A stretch of DNA of 64,000 nucleotides. Source: Mariniblastus sp. (GTDB lineage: Bacteria; Planctomycetota; Planctomycetia; Pirellulales; Pirellulaceae). This document shows, piece after piece, positions 18,140 to 26,686 of this stretch (the stretch's first letter is position 1; each line of letters begins with the position of its first letter). Below the pieces are notes generated by a model. It was given only the letters and a program-made list of their open reading frames with translations, was not told the origin of the DNA and made no database searches. The translations under genes and the position numbers were made by a program. The stretch spans positions 1 to 64,000 of the forward strand of contig JAKVBG010000005.1 in assembly GCA_022447605.1 (NCBI GenBank), written 5' to 3'.

Positions 18140-19795
18140 TCACCTGGGATCACCGGCACGCGCGGTAGACTGGGCGAACTCTTCTTTGAAATTATACCTG
18201 ATGGCTGGCCGACGGGTCGCTGGAACCGGCTCACTCCTGGCAGATTCATCACTCGGAACGTCCGATTCTTCCTTCGAATCGGGCACAATCAGCGGGGTCG
18301 GTTCCGCAGGGAACGTCATCGGCTGCCGGGCAGGCTCCGGCAGGTAACCGCTGCCGGGCAAGTTCACTGACGGCTGGTGGATCGCTTCCTCAAGGGCGGG
18401 CTGGATCTGGGGTGCATAGCGGGTGGCCGGATCATCGAACCGGTCGTTGGTTGGGCAATCGTCCTGGCACTTGGGCACCTCGACATAGCCATTGATATAG
18501 AGTTCATGGTTGGAAGGAGGATCGGTCAATTGACCTACCCCGACCTTGGAGGCATGAACCGGGTCGATATCGCTGATAAAGCGTGGCGTGAGTACAAACA
18601 CGAGCTCTGTTTCATTAGCATTGTCCTCAACATCGCGGAAGAAGGCGCCCCAAATCGGCGACCGCATCAGCTTGGGAATGCCTCTTTTTTTTGTCGTTTG
18701 CTCTTCCCGATAATTTCCAGCCAGGGCCAAGGTGTGCCCAGCTCTCATTCGCACCGCTGTTTTCACACTGCGTGTGCGGAATCCTGGATTGCCAAATTCA
18801 TCACGAATGTCCGTAGCGAGCTTTGACACTTCTGCACTAACGTCTAGGGTTATTTCGCCATATCCGTGGACGAGTGGGACCACGTCTAACTGGGTACCGA
18901 AAGGTTCAAATTGGACGGAGGTCGCACCCAGACCAGCAGCCTGTTGGAACGGCACCTTACCACCAGACAGGAAACTTGCCGGACGCCCATGCTGGGTGAC
19001 CAGAGTTGGCTCATCCAATAATTTAGCAACGTTGTGTTCCTCCAGAGCTCGCAATAAGGCAACAAATGGATTGGTACTGCCTATCACGAAAGCCATATTC
19101 TGGCCTCCCTGAGTTGGCTCGCCTGGATTGAATGCACTCAACAAACCAGTGACACTCGAAGTCGCCTTGACGTTACCACCGAGATTAGCCCAGTCAACTC
19201 CCAGATTACGGAGCTTGGTCCGAGAGACTTCGTACACCCGGACCTTGATCGCGACCAACTGGGGACCGTCTACTTTGAGTTGATTGATCACGGTCGGGAA
19301 GTAATCCTCCGCCACGGCGACAATCTTTTCGACCTGATCGGTTTGGGCCACATTCCCTCCGAGGATCACCCCCTCATTGAGGGCCAGGATCTTGATCGAG
19401 CAGTCCGGGAAAAACGTCTTGAGAGCCGCCTCCAGCCGGCGAATATCGGCCGTCACGTTGACCACCAGGATTTGTTGATCCCCCGCTTCGTTTTCAACGG
19501 TCAGAGAGGAAACGCCCGGTTTGACACCCGTGATCCGGATCTCGTTGGGCGAAGGAGCGGTTGCGTTCAGTACGTCCGGGTTTTGTACGAAGACGTTGGA
19601 GATCTTAAATTCGAACCGGATGTTGCGACTAGCGTTGACCAACAAGTCGACCTGGTTGCGGGTCTCTTCCTTGACTTGGTAGCTGACGGGAACAACCTGC
19701 TGCACTGCGAGAACAGGACCGGCGGCCAAGGTAAAAAGAGCAAGCAGAAGAGCGGGCAGCCTGGTTAACACGCCTGATGGTTTGAAAATGGACAT
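18140..19795 (-). CDS. cpaC: Tad pilus outer-membrane secretin CpaC/RcpA
   Basis: A 551-residue secretin with a signal peptide ending near residue 30 (AGPVLA-VQQ), a pilus-secretin N-terminal domain (about 45-120), a BON-like segment (LNEGVILGGNVA at about 137-148) and the secretin core, in which VPLVHGYGEITLDVSAEVS is typical. It forms the outer-membrane channel for the Flp pilus. The tail of about 110 residues is Pro/Glu-rich and likely disordered. AAGGA 7 bases before the ATG supports the start. It lies between cpaB and cpaE. Confidence 0.93.
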   Translation of the reverse strand: MSIFKPSGVLTRLPALLLALFTLAAGPVLAVQQVVPVSYQVKEETRNQVDLLVNASRNIRFEFKISNVFVQNPDVLNATAPSPNEIRITGVKPGVSSLTVENEAGDQQILVVNVTADIRRLEAALKTFFPDCSIKILALNEGVILGGNVAQTDQVEKIVAVAEDYFPTVINQLKVDGPQLVAIKVRVYEVSRTKLRNLGVDWANLGGNVKATSSVTGLLSAFNPGEPTQGGQNMAFVIGSTNPFVALLRALEEHNVAKLLDEPTLVTQHGRPASFLSGGKVPFQQAAGLGATSVQFEPFGTQLDVVPLVHGYGEITLDVSAEVSKLATDIRDEFGNPGFRTRSVKTAVRMRAGHTLALAGNYREEQTTKKRGIPKLMRSPIWGAFFRDVEDNANETELVFVLTPRFISDIDPVHASKVGVGQLTDPPSNHELYINGYVEVPKCQDDCPTNDRFDDPATRYAPQIQPALEEAIHQPSVNLPGSGYLPEPARQPMTFPAEPTPLIVPDSKEESDVPSDESARSEPVPATRRPAIRYNFKEEFAQSTARAGDPR

Positions 19796-19990
19796 CCGCG
19801 GTTCCTTCGTGGCAGGCTATCAGACTGGTGAGAAGAGAGTCTCGCCACTTGAAGCCCATGACAGTTACACTCAATAACGACAGGTGGGAAACCAATCGCT
19901 TCGTTTCCCATGATCTGTTGTTCTGACACAGAAATTGAAAAGCCTGTGCCGTGTATAACTGTTTCGAACGGAATCTTCCGAATATTGAGA
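19796..19990 (-). other. cpaB-cpaC spacer with a stem-loop
   Basis: This 195-bp spacer interrupts an otherwise compact pilus run. It contains the inverted repeat GGGAAAC (19886-19892) / GTTTCCC (19903-19909), a 7-bp stem with a 10-base loop and no T-run. It may be an mRNA processing or attenuation element; that role is inference. Confidence 0.4.
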
Positions 19991-20959
19991 TTATTCGAAA
20001 CCACTTTCATTTTCGTTAGAACGGTCAAACTCAACGGAATCGTCAAAGTTTAACGCACCGGGCTTCACTTCGCCCGCGCTTTCCTGGGTGCTTTTCCCGG
20101 TGCTATCAACCGGCAGGTTGCCTTCGAATTGGAAGGTCTGGCCTTCGCCACCATGGTAAATCCGCATCGTATGTTCCGGCTTGGCGTCGGCGACCAGTTC
20201 TTTTGATCCCTCGGAAACAACCCCGCCCACACCGAAGATCCTCTCGAACTTGCTTTCGGCCATCGCCTCGTCAGCGGCCGAAACTTCCAGGCCATCGCCC
20301 CGCAGGACCAGTTTCAACTGGGCCACTTTCTGGATCAGGACAATTTTCTCAGACTGCCGCTCGTTGACCAGGACGCTGACGATCGAGTTGTTTTTCGCCC
20401 CAGTCAGTTCCCTGGCACCGCCGGCACGCATGTTTTCGTTGACCGAGAAGACGGTGATATTCTTCAGAAATGTCTCGGAAATTGTCGTGTTTTTCCCGCT
20501 ATTGGTCTCGTCGCGAAGACGGACGACACCGATCACGTCGACCTTGTCACCCGGTGCCAACAACCCGTTGAACGTGTCATCCGCAGCGACTTTGATGGCA
20601 ACCACCTTGAAACCGGGCGGAATCGCCAGGTTTCGAATCTCGTTCTTGTTGACAATATCCGTCTTCAGGATCGCCAGGCCTTTGCTCAAGCGAGTCGTGA
20701 TGGCCATGTTCTTGACTTCCTCAAGATCCGTCACGGCATTTTCCGGAATGATCTGCAGCGGCCACTCTTCCACCTTGAGGTTTTCCTCGGTCAACGGCGT
20801 ACCGTGATCAAACTGATTGGCCGCCACCAGAACCGGGCCCGTTTTCGGCGCGGGTGCTTTGGTACTACTGGAGCCCCCCATGACCTTGCTGATACCGATG
20901 GCCGCCACCAGGCCAAAACCGAGAGAGACCACCATCAGAATCATGGATTTGGATTTCAT
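19991..20959 (-). CDS. cpaB: Tad pilus assembly protein CpaB/RcpC
   Basis: A 322-residue protein with one N-terminal membrane segment (MILMVVSLGFGLVAAIGISK), then the SAF-like and RcpC/CpaB domains; PVLVAANQFDHGTPLTEENL and IPPGFKVVAIKV are characteristic. It is thought to help stabilise or gate the pilus secretin. The start at 20959 has GAGGT 7 bases upstream; the frame runs back to 21022 without a better signal. The tail after about 270 is acidic and low in complexity. It sits 282 bp after cpaA and 195 bp before cpaC. Confidence 0.92.
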   Translation of the reverse strand: MKSKSMILMVVSLGFGLVAAIGISKVMGGSSSTKAPAPKTGPVLVAANQFDHGTPLTEENLKVEEWPLQIIPENAVTDLEEVKNMAITTRLSKGLAILKTDIVNKNEIRNLAIPPGFKVVAIKVAADDTFNGLLAPGDKVDVIGVVRLRDETNSGKNTTISETFLKNITVFSVNENMRAGGARELTGAKNNSIVSVLVNERQSEKIVLIQKVAQLKLVLRGDGLEVSAADEAMAESKFERIFGVGGVVSEGSKELVADAKPEHTMRIYHGGEGQTFQFEGNLPVDSTGKSTQESAGEVKPGALNFDDSVEFDRSNENESGFE

Positions 20960-21241
20960 ACAACTACCTCGGGTCAGAGTTTTCAAGTCGTATCGGGTCG
21001 ACCGGTCGCAGATATCCGACAACGATCACCCGACTTCCGAAGGAAACAAGAGGTTACGATCCGTGCAATCCTCAAGGTTTACTTCCCACACATCTCTTTT
21101 TGCGGCATTAGGTGTGTGCTTGCCGGTCCATTATTAGTATTCGACTACCCATAACTTCTGGGCCAATAATGCAAGTTATTGGGTGACGACAGTCAAAACC
21201 CGAACAACCGGAAGTGGGTCGTCGATCGGGTCCGCCTGGCA
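20960..21241 (-). other. cpaA-cpaB spacer with an imperfect inverted repeat
   Basis: The spacer carries CCCATAACTT (21148-21157) and AAGTTATTGGG (21173-21183), which pair with one bulge. There is no T-run after the stem in the direction of transcription, so it is not a standard terminator. A separate promoter for cpaB is possible, but no convincing -35/-10 pair is visible. Confidence 0.4.
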
Positions 21242-21814
21242 TCAGACCAGCATGCCCGTCCAGGCAAAATAAGTCACCGTGCCGATAGCCAGGGGAATTC
21301 CATAGGGCAACAGCCGCATGGAACTCTTCCGCTCCGACGCGATCGAGGCAAGTGTCTCCGGATTACGAATCGTCATGATCTCATTCAGGATGTACAGCAT
21401 CTGGTTCCAGTGCTTCTTGGCCTCACCCGAATAGAGGATCATGAAAACCGCCAGGATGGCCCCGACAATGGCCGAGATACAGAAGGCATAAAACGTGGCC
21501 ACACCGTAGACCCAGGCCCCGACGGCCGCCATCATCTTGACGTCACCGGCACCCATGCCACCGATCGAATAAGCGGGCAACAAGGTCGCCAGGCCCACGG
21601 CCGTTCCGATCAGGCTCCACATGAGACCCATGTACCAGCCATCAGCCGCCGCGGGTGAAATGGTCATGCTATAGATCCAGCCGGCAAAGATCATCGGGTA
21701 AGTGATCTTGTTGGGCACGCGCAGTTGCCGGCCGTCGATATAGGCGGCAACGATGACAAAAACGGTTACGGCCCAATAGGGCCAGTGATCAATCATGGAC
21801 TGCAAAATATTCAT
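21242..21814 (-). CDS. cpaA: Prepilin peptidase CpaA/TadV (A24 family)
   Basis: A 190-residue polytopic membrane protein that processes the Flp prepilin. The two catalytic aspartates of A24 peptidases are present: Asp27 in AAYIDGRQ and Asp91 in the GxGD motif (GGMGAGD). It lacks the N-terminal methylase domain of PilD, as expected for the short CpaA/TadV type. A GGGAGAG sequence precedes the ATG. It follows the 36-residue small ORF and the pilin. Confidence 0.92.
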   Translation of the reverse strand: MNILQSMIDHWPYWAVTVFVIVAAYIDGRQLRVPNKITYPMIFAGWIYSMTISPAAADGWYMGLMWSLIGTAVGLATLLPAYSIGGMGAGDVKMMAAVGAWVYGVATFYAFCISAIVGAILAVFMILYSGEAKKHWNQMLYILNEIMTIRNPETLASIASERKSSMRLLPYGIPLAIGTVTYFAWTGMLV

Positions 21815-21885
21815 CTCTCTCTCCCATTCCCGCGTTGATTGTCCCAGTCTCCAACCAACAAAAAAAACACTCCGCCATCAACAGG

Positions 21886-21996
21886 TCAGACTCGTGCCGC
21901 AAACAGAAAACTGGCAATGGCGGCAATGACCGTCGTAAAACAACAGACCAGTTCGATCGCCTGGCCATAACAATCGGGTGAACACAACCAGGTCAT
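21886..21996 (-). CDS. Small 36-residue membrane protein in the pilus locus (novel)
   Basis: ATG at 21996 is preceded by GAGGAGGTGAAA, one of the best ribosome binding sites in the window, and the stop TGA is at 21886-21888. The product has an extramembrane N-terminus with two Cys (MTWLCSPDC), then a hydrophobic segment of about 20 residues with two more Cys and an Ala/Arg end (AARV). It lies between the pilin gene and cpaA, downstream of the pilin terminator. It lacks the G-x4-E-Y processing site of Flp pilins, although a G-QAIE sequence precedes the hydrophobic part. Function unknown; a minor pilin or assembly factor is possible. Confidence 0.6.
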   Translation of the reverse strand: MTWLCSPDCYGQAIELVCCFTTVIAAIASFLFAARV

Positions 21997-22058
21997 TTTC
22001 ACCTCCTCTGACAAACCGCATTGCAACGGCCTGATTTCGAACCGCATTGCGGAGACGC

Positions 22059-22094
22059 AAAAAACCCACCCAGCCGGCGAAGGTCTGGGGGGGT
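22059..22094 (-). terminator. Terminator after the Flp pilin gene
   Basis: On the minus strand the stem ACCCCCCCAG / CTGGGTGGGT (one mismatch) is followed by TTTTTT, 48 bp after the pilin stop. It would give a short abundant pilin mRNA with partial read-through into the small ORF and cpaA. Confidence 0.8.
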
Positions 22095-22141
22095 CGTTTG
22101 CTCCTTGAACTTCAGGCCGCACATAAATGCCAACCCAGACC

Positions 22142-22327
22142 TTAAGGAGTTGCGCTGTCCAGTTCGTCGGCAATATTCTGGAATGCCGCCGATGCATTGG
22201 TTCCGATCGCTTGAATGGCGGTCAAGCAGACAATCACGATCAACGCCAACATAATGGCGTATTCCACAGCCGTCGGGCCGTCTTCTGATTTCAAAAAGCG
22301 TTGAACTTTAGTAGCAATAGATTTCAT
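22142..22327 (-). CDS. flp: Flp-family type IVb pilin
   Basis: A 61-residue prepilin, the major subunit of the Tad pilus. The leader ends at Gly17, followed by PTAVEY with Glu22 and Tyr23 at the fifth and sixth mature positions, the classical Flp processing site; the mature pilin would be 44 residues. The hydrophobic assembly helix (AIMLALIVIVCLTAIQAIG) follows. GGAGGAAGAA stands directly before the ATG. It is the first gene of the pilus run and has its own terminator. Confidence 0.95.
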   Translation of the reverse strand: MKSIATKVQRFLKSEDGPTAVEYAIMLALIVIVCLTAIQAIGTNASAAFQNIADELDSATP

Positions 22328-22759
22328 TTCTTCCTCCGAGGAGCGGGATTAAGCGTTAAACGAACGTGCGTTATTCTGGCTCTTTCCTGACAAAAAAAGG
22401 ATCATTGGGTGCCCCTACATGGTGGCGCCGAATGACCGGTAAATTCAAAAGTTGGCATGCCAGGTGGTTTCCAGCACGCCAATCACTCGTGCAATCAAAA
22501 CCTATGTCACAAATCAGGTCAGTCAAAGTTTTACAAATAAATTAGCCGTATATTTTTGGGGAGTCCTGCGGCCCGCCTTACCGACCAACCCTCACAACCG
22601 ACAAAACGAGCGCTAAAAGTCGCATGAATGCGAGGCGTCTCACGTCGGCGCGGTTTGATAAGACTGGGGAAGGCCCGCCCAACCGGACCTTTTTTTCGGC
22701 GCAAACAGGCATCGGTAGTTCGCGGCGGCCGAAGCGTACCCTGGCGGGTGCCTGTCAAA
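22328..22759. other. Upstream region of the pilin gene
   Basis: No gene. On the minus strand TTGACT (complement of 22521-22526) and TAGGTT (complement of 22499-22504), 16 bp apart, are a weak promoter candidate, giving a leader of about 165 bases. A perfect palindrome TGGCATGCCA (22453-22462) lies in that leader and could be an operator. The sequence at 22535-22560 is AT-rich. Confidence 0.4.
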
Positions 22760-24436
22760 TCAGGAGCGAGGCTCGTTCGGCCCCGCATCGAGCGTCGACA
22801 GGCGTCGACGGTAATACTTGAGGCCGGAGAAAAAGAAACAGGCCGCCGAAACGAATCCGAAAATCACCATGGCGTAGGCGGGAAAGATCGCCATGACGAT
22901 CGCCGTGGCGAACAGCAGGAACGCATGGCAATAGAACTGGCCAGAGAGAATGCCGGCCTTGATAATGAATGTCATCCCGGCCACAACCGCCAATAGGGGC
23001 GCCAATTGCAAAGGCCCCAGACCGAGATGGTATTCCAGCGGAAACATGAAAACCACCATGCACAGACTGGCCGCCCAGACATGGGCAATTTGACGTTCGA
23101 CAAACGTCACCGGCCCCATCCGTCGCCTCAGCCACCAGAATACGGACACCCAGGCCCCGAACCCGAAAGTCCAGACCAGAACGTACTGGTAGACTCGGAA
23201 ATCGTATTCAAACATCAACTGGGTCACCAGGCAGGTAACCAGCAAGGCCAAGCTGTGCCACATCCAGATCAACCCCCAGTTCTCGAGAACCGAGGCGTGA
23301 TGAGTTTCCCGAAACAGGTTGGCAATCACGTGACCGATCCGTCCGTCGCGGGCCGAAGTCGATCTGTCGTCGAGAAAGGCCTGGAGATCCCGAGCCAATT
23401 CACCCGCCGTTTCATACCGCAGGTCTTGCGGTTTCTGAAGACAGCGCATGACCACCATCTCCAGATCCCGGTTGACCTGCCGATTCAGCTCCCGGGGCAA
23501 GACGGGGTCCTGTTCCAGGACCATGAGCACGGTTTCGACCGGGGATTCGCCCAGGAAAGGTGGTCGCCCGGTTAGGGCGTGGTAGAGAATGGCCCCCAGG
23601 CTGTAGACGTCGCTGACGACACCCACCTGGCCTCGCGCACCGGCCGCCTGCTCCGGGGCCATGTAGGAAGGGGTCCCCAGCACGGCACCTGACCGAGTCA
23701 GGCTCTTGACTCCCGTCTCTCTCTTGGCGAGCCCAAAATCGGCAACGTAGGCGTGTCCCGCATGGTCGATCAGGATGTTGGATGGCTTGAGATCCCGATG
23801 CAGCACCCCGTGTTGGTGGGCATGCTCGATCGCTTGACTGATCTCCAGCAACAAGCGGGCAGCCTGTCGGGGTGGCATCGGCCCAGCCGCCAGGCGCTCG
23901 GACAACGTCTGACCTTCGATCAGTTTCATGCAGTAAAACGCGCGACCCTCCTGATCCCCCATCTCGTAGACCGGGACGATGTGCGGGTGGTTCAAGCCGG
24001 CGGCTGCTTCCACTTCCCCGACAAACCGTTGCCGGTCCTCGGAAGTGGCCAGGTCCCCACTGAGGATCATCTTGATAGCCACCGGGCAGTCGTCGACTTT
24101 GCGCACGGCACGGTAGACGATCCCCATCCCCCCTCGGCCGATTTCCTCTTGCAGCAGGTAGTCACCCAGGTCGTACGGCAATTCAAACCGCGACTCCCGC
24201 CATTGCAAATCTCGACCGGTTCGGGTCGGGATGTCCTGCTGTTGTTTCCCGGCGTTGCGGGTCAGAGCGATCGTGGCCCACAACAGCCGCAAATCCTCTG
24301 CGAAAGCGGGGTACTGCCGACAGACTTCCTCCAGCGAATAATCCTCACCACGGCCAAAGCCATCGGCCAGTTCCGAAATCAGGTTCGCCAATTGCTGGTC
24401 GTGCTCGTTTCCCAAAGACTGGATCGATTCAGGCAC
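22760..24436 (-). CDS. Ser/Thr protein kinase with multi-pass membrane tail
   Basis: A 558-residue kinase. The N-terminal 90 residues are helical; the kinase domain spans about 93-360 with Gly-loop GRGGMG (100-105), Lys122, HRDLKPSN (catalytic Asp215) and DFG (233-235), so it should be active. About six membrane segments follow (from about residue 385). The GTG start comes directly after the stop of the ECF sigma gene. Kinases paired with ECF sigma factors are typical of planctomycetes and are thought to control the sigma factor by phosphorylation in place of an anti-sigma factor; for this pair that is inference. Confidence 0.93.
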   Translation of the reverse strand: MPESIQSLGNEHDQQLANLISELADGFGRGEDYSLEEVCRQYPAFAEDLRLLWATIALTRNAGKQQQDIPTRTGRDLQWRESRFELPYDLGDYLLQEEIGRGGMGIVYRAVRKVDDCPVAIKMILSGDLATSEDRQRFVGEVEAAAGLNHPHIVPVYEMGDQEGRAFYCMKLIEGQTLSERLAAGPMPPRQAARLLLEISQAIEHAHQHGVLHRDLKPSNILIDHAGHAYVADFGLAKRETGVKSLTRSGAVLGTPSYMAPEQAAGARGQVGVVSDVYSLGAILYHALTGRPPFLGESPVETVLMVLEQDPVLPRELNRQVNRDLEMVVMRCLQKPQDLRYETAGELARDLQAFLDDRSTSARDGRIGHVIANLFRETHHASVLENWGLIWMWHSLALLVTCLVTQLMFEYDFRVYQYVLVWTFGFGAWVSVFWWLRRRMGPVTFVERQIAHVWAASLCMVVFMFPLEYHLGLGPLQLAPLLAVVAGMTFIIKAGILSGQFYCHAFLLFATAIVMAIFPAYAMVIFGFVSAACFFFSGLKYYRRRLSTLDAGPNEPRS

Positions 24437-25081
24437 TTATCGAACTCCGTCAGAACCTTTCGGCGCATCCTTCAAAAAAGTGTCTTTCAATCGACGAATG
24501 GCTCTCAGGTACCGCATGCTGGCAGCCGGTTCGGTCAGATTGAGAATCAGCGCCACTTCCTGGTTGGTCAACATTTCGTAATGCCGCATGACGATGATTT
24601 CACTATCTTTTTCGTCCAGTTTACTGAGCGACTGTTCGACTCGGCGCGACATCTCCTTCTGGATGGCGGCCGCCGCCGGCGTCAGCCGTTTGTCGTTGAG
24701 TATCGAAGCCAACTGCAATGACGATTGATCATATCCGGCGGGAGACCAGCGGTTTTGCTCACGGTCTACCGAACGCCTGGCCGTACCGCGGTGACGTCGG
24801 TGGGCATCGATAATCCGGTCCCGAGCAATATGGCGAAGCCAGAGGTGAAAGGGCATAACCGGGTTTTCCAGATACCGCTGGAAACGGCGATTGGCTTCTA
24901 CCAACACATCCTGAACGACGTCGCTAACGCCGACCCTGCCGCGGATTTTCTGGTCCAAGCGAATCCGGACCAACTGCCGTAAGGAGTTCCGATGCCGCTC
25001 CAGCAGCTGGTTCACCGCAGATGCGTCGCCCGTCTGTGCCTGCGCCAATAATTCTTCAGTTTGGGGTGCATTGGACCACAT
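24437..25081 (-). CDS. ECF-family RNA polymerase sigma factor (planctomycete type)
   Basis: A 214-residue sigma-70-family protein. Region 2 includes VSDVVQDVLVEANRRF and PFHLWLRHIARDRIIDAHRRH; region 4 includes KDSEIIVMRHYEMLTNQEVALILNL with a helix-turn-helix. The long linker between the regions is usual for planctomycete ECF factors. The ATG at 25081 is preferred; a GTG at 25114 would add 11 residues, and neither has a strong binding site. It is directly coupled to the downstream kinase, and the divergent spacer upstream should hold an autoregulated promoter. Confidence 0.92.
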   Translation of the reverse strand: MWSNAPQTEELLAQAQTGDASAVNQLLERHRNSLRQLVRIRLDQKIRGRVGVSDVVQDVLVEANRRFQRYLENPVMPFHLWLRHIARDRIIDAHRRHRGTARRSVDREQNRWSPAGYDQSSLQLASILNDKRLTPAAAAIQKEMSRRVEQSLSKLDEKDSEIIVMRHYEMLTNQEVALILNLTEPAASMRYLRAIRRLKDTFLKDAPKGSDGVR

Positions 25082-25228
25082 GATTTTGTTCCCAGAAAAG
25101 ACTTGTTTCCTCACTCTCGATTACGAAAACAGGAAAGAAAAGGATTCAAGATTCGGGGAATCTGGCCATTTTGTCACAGTTTCCGGCGCGGCCCGGTGGT
25201 TCTTCGAAAACGACCCCATCGCCGGCCA

Positions 25229-26413
25229 CTACCGGATTTCACACCAGAGTGCCTTGACGAGTGTGTCGAGTTGCAGCTGGTTGTTGTAGAGGTGACAGGA
25301 AACCCGCACAAACCACTCGTTTTCGAAGTGGATGATCGGAACCTCAATCCGGTGGGACTGCCATAACCGCTCCTGCAGGTCAGTCCAGTCGCCCTGCGGC
25401 AGAGAAACGTGGGCCATGCAGCCATACCAACCCTGACCGGGCTCGGCCAGCGTGGTCCCGCCAAATTCTGTCGTCAACCGTTGACGGGCCTGGTCGGCCA
25501 GCCAGTACGTTCGGTCACGAAAGGTGGCCAAACCGAACGATTTCATGAATTCAATCGCATCCGGTACGGTCAAGTAGGCGCTTGGATCGCGCGTCCCACT
25601 CCAGGTAAAATCGTCATACCAATGCTCCGGCATGGCCGGCAGTAACCTTCCCCAGCTCTTGATCTGCGGCTCGATCGTGTCGTGCCAGCGGGGAGCCACA
25701 GCCAGGAAACCGCTACCGAGGTTCCCACACAGCCATTTATGGCAACTGGCCGTGTAAAAATCAGGTCCCATCTCGTCAATTTGCAGGTCCACCTGGGCCG
25801 GGGCATGTGGCCCGTCCACGCAGCTGGCGACGCCCCGCTGCCGCAGTTCGCTACAAATTTCTGCCACCGGCAGGATCAAGGCAGTCGGGGAAGTAATATG
25901 GCTGACCACGACCAAACGTGTTTGGGGCCCAACCCCCGATAACACAGCCTGGACGACCTGTTCGGTCGACTCGATCCTCGGGGGCAGATCGACGACCTTC
26001 AAAGTGGCCCCTTTTCTCTGGCAGGCCCGCTGCCAGATACGTTGAACGGCCCCGTATTCGTGGTTGTTCAACAAAACCTCATCGCCCGCCTCCAGAGGGA
26101 AATGATCGGCGACCACGTTCATTCCAAACGTCGCGTTTTCCACAAAAACCAGGTTTTCCCAGCCAGTTCCCACAAACGAAGCAGTCGCCTCCCGCGCCTG
26201 TTGCAAGGCGGGTTCGATCGTGCGGAGGTAAAAATCCATCGGCTGCTCGTCCAGCGCATCAATCCAGTTCCGGCGCGCGTACCTGACCGGGCCGGGCGGG
26301 GGACCAAACGAACCGTGATTCAGGTAGAGCGTATCGGGGCGAATGGCCCAATGCCGGGCACAATCCAGCCAGTGCTGGTCGTTGGTAATGTCACGTCGAT
26401 TGGCTTCGTCCAC
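25229..26413 (-). CDS. Class V aminotransferase, isopenicillin-N epimerase-like
   Basis: A PLP enzyme of fold type I. The N-terminal NHGSFG (32-37) is typical of the isopenicillin-N epimerase-like group; Asp200 in VDGPHA contacts the pyridine nitrogen and Lys226 in ASCHKW is the Schiff-base lysine. The GTG at 26413 gives 394 residues, the normal family length. The frame stays open to 26590, but those 59 residues are foreign to the family and would overlap the glnA promoter. The ribosome binding site is weak, so the exact start is uncertain. Real substrates in this group vary (cysteine desulfurase-like or epimerase); no specific one can be named. Confidence 0.85.
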   Translation of the reverse strand: MDEANRRDITNDQHWLDCARHWAIRPDTLYLNHGSFGPPPGPVRYARRNWIDALDEQPMDFYLRTIEPALQQAREATASFVGTGWENLVFVENATFGMNVVADHFPLEAGDEVLLNNHEYGAVQRIWQRACQRKGATLKVVDLPPRIESTEQVVQAVLSGVGPQTRLVVVSHITSPTALILPVAEICSELRQRGVASCVDGPHAPAQVDLQIDEMGPDFYTASCHKWLCGNLGSGFLAVAPRWHDTIEPQIKSWGRLLPAMPEHWYDDFTWSGTRDPSAYLTVPDAIEFMKSFGLATFRDRTYWLADQARQRLTTEFGGTTLAEPGQGWYGCMAHVSLPQGDWTDLQERLWQSHRIEVPIIHFENEWFVRVSCHLYNNQLQLDTLVKALWCEIR

Positions 26414-26580
26414 AGGGAATCCCCGGAAAAAAACTGCCAGGCGTTCGAAAGAGCAAACTGCTAGCTTTTGCGTCACGCCTGCACAAAGATCATGCTGGCC
26501 GTCGGTCTCCGTTCGACCCGCAAACGAGATCGAGACAGGAAAAGCAAGTCTAAACGATCGGCCATAATCGAGGTACCGTC

Positions 26581-26596
26581 TGGCACACAAATTGCT
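26581..26596 (+). promoter_or_regulatory. Sigma-54 promoter of glnA
   Basis: TGGCACACAAATTGCT matches the -24/-12 consensus TGGCAC-R-N4-TTGCW at every defined position, with GG (26582-26583) and GC (26594-26595) separated by exactly 10 bp. Transcription would begin near 26607, giving a leader of about 80 bases before the TTG start of glnA. The gene for sigma-54 itself is at 58465 in this window. This implies activation by an NtrC-type enhancer-binding protein; no clear NtrC site was seen upstream. Confidence 0.88.
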
Positions 26597-26686
26597 TCTT
26601 GTCGGCGTCTTCCATTCTGTTCGGGAAAGCGTTGCGGACGCAATTTCGAGCCTTAATCCAACCCTCAGAAATGAAGGATAAATTAC

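Noticed and set aside
19765-20046. Minus-strand frame covering the cpaB-cpaC spacer
   Set aside because: It overlaps the ends of both genes in another frame and has no binding site.
22453-22462. Palindrome TGGCATGCCA before flp taken as an operator
   Set aside because: A single 10-bp palindrome in 64 kb is expected by chance and no second copy was found near another gene; it is kept only as a note.
26414-26590. N-terminal extension of the class V aminotransferase
   Set aside because: It covers the sigma-54 promoter of glnA and adds residues unlike the family.
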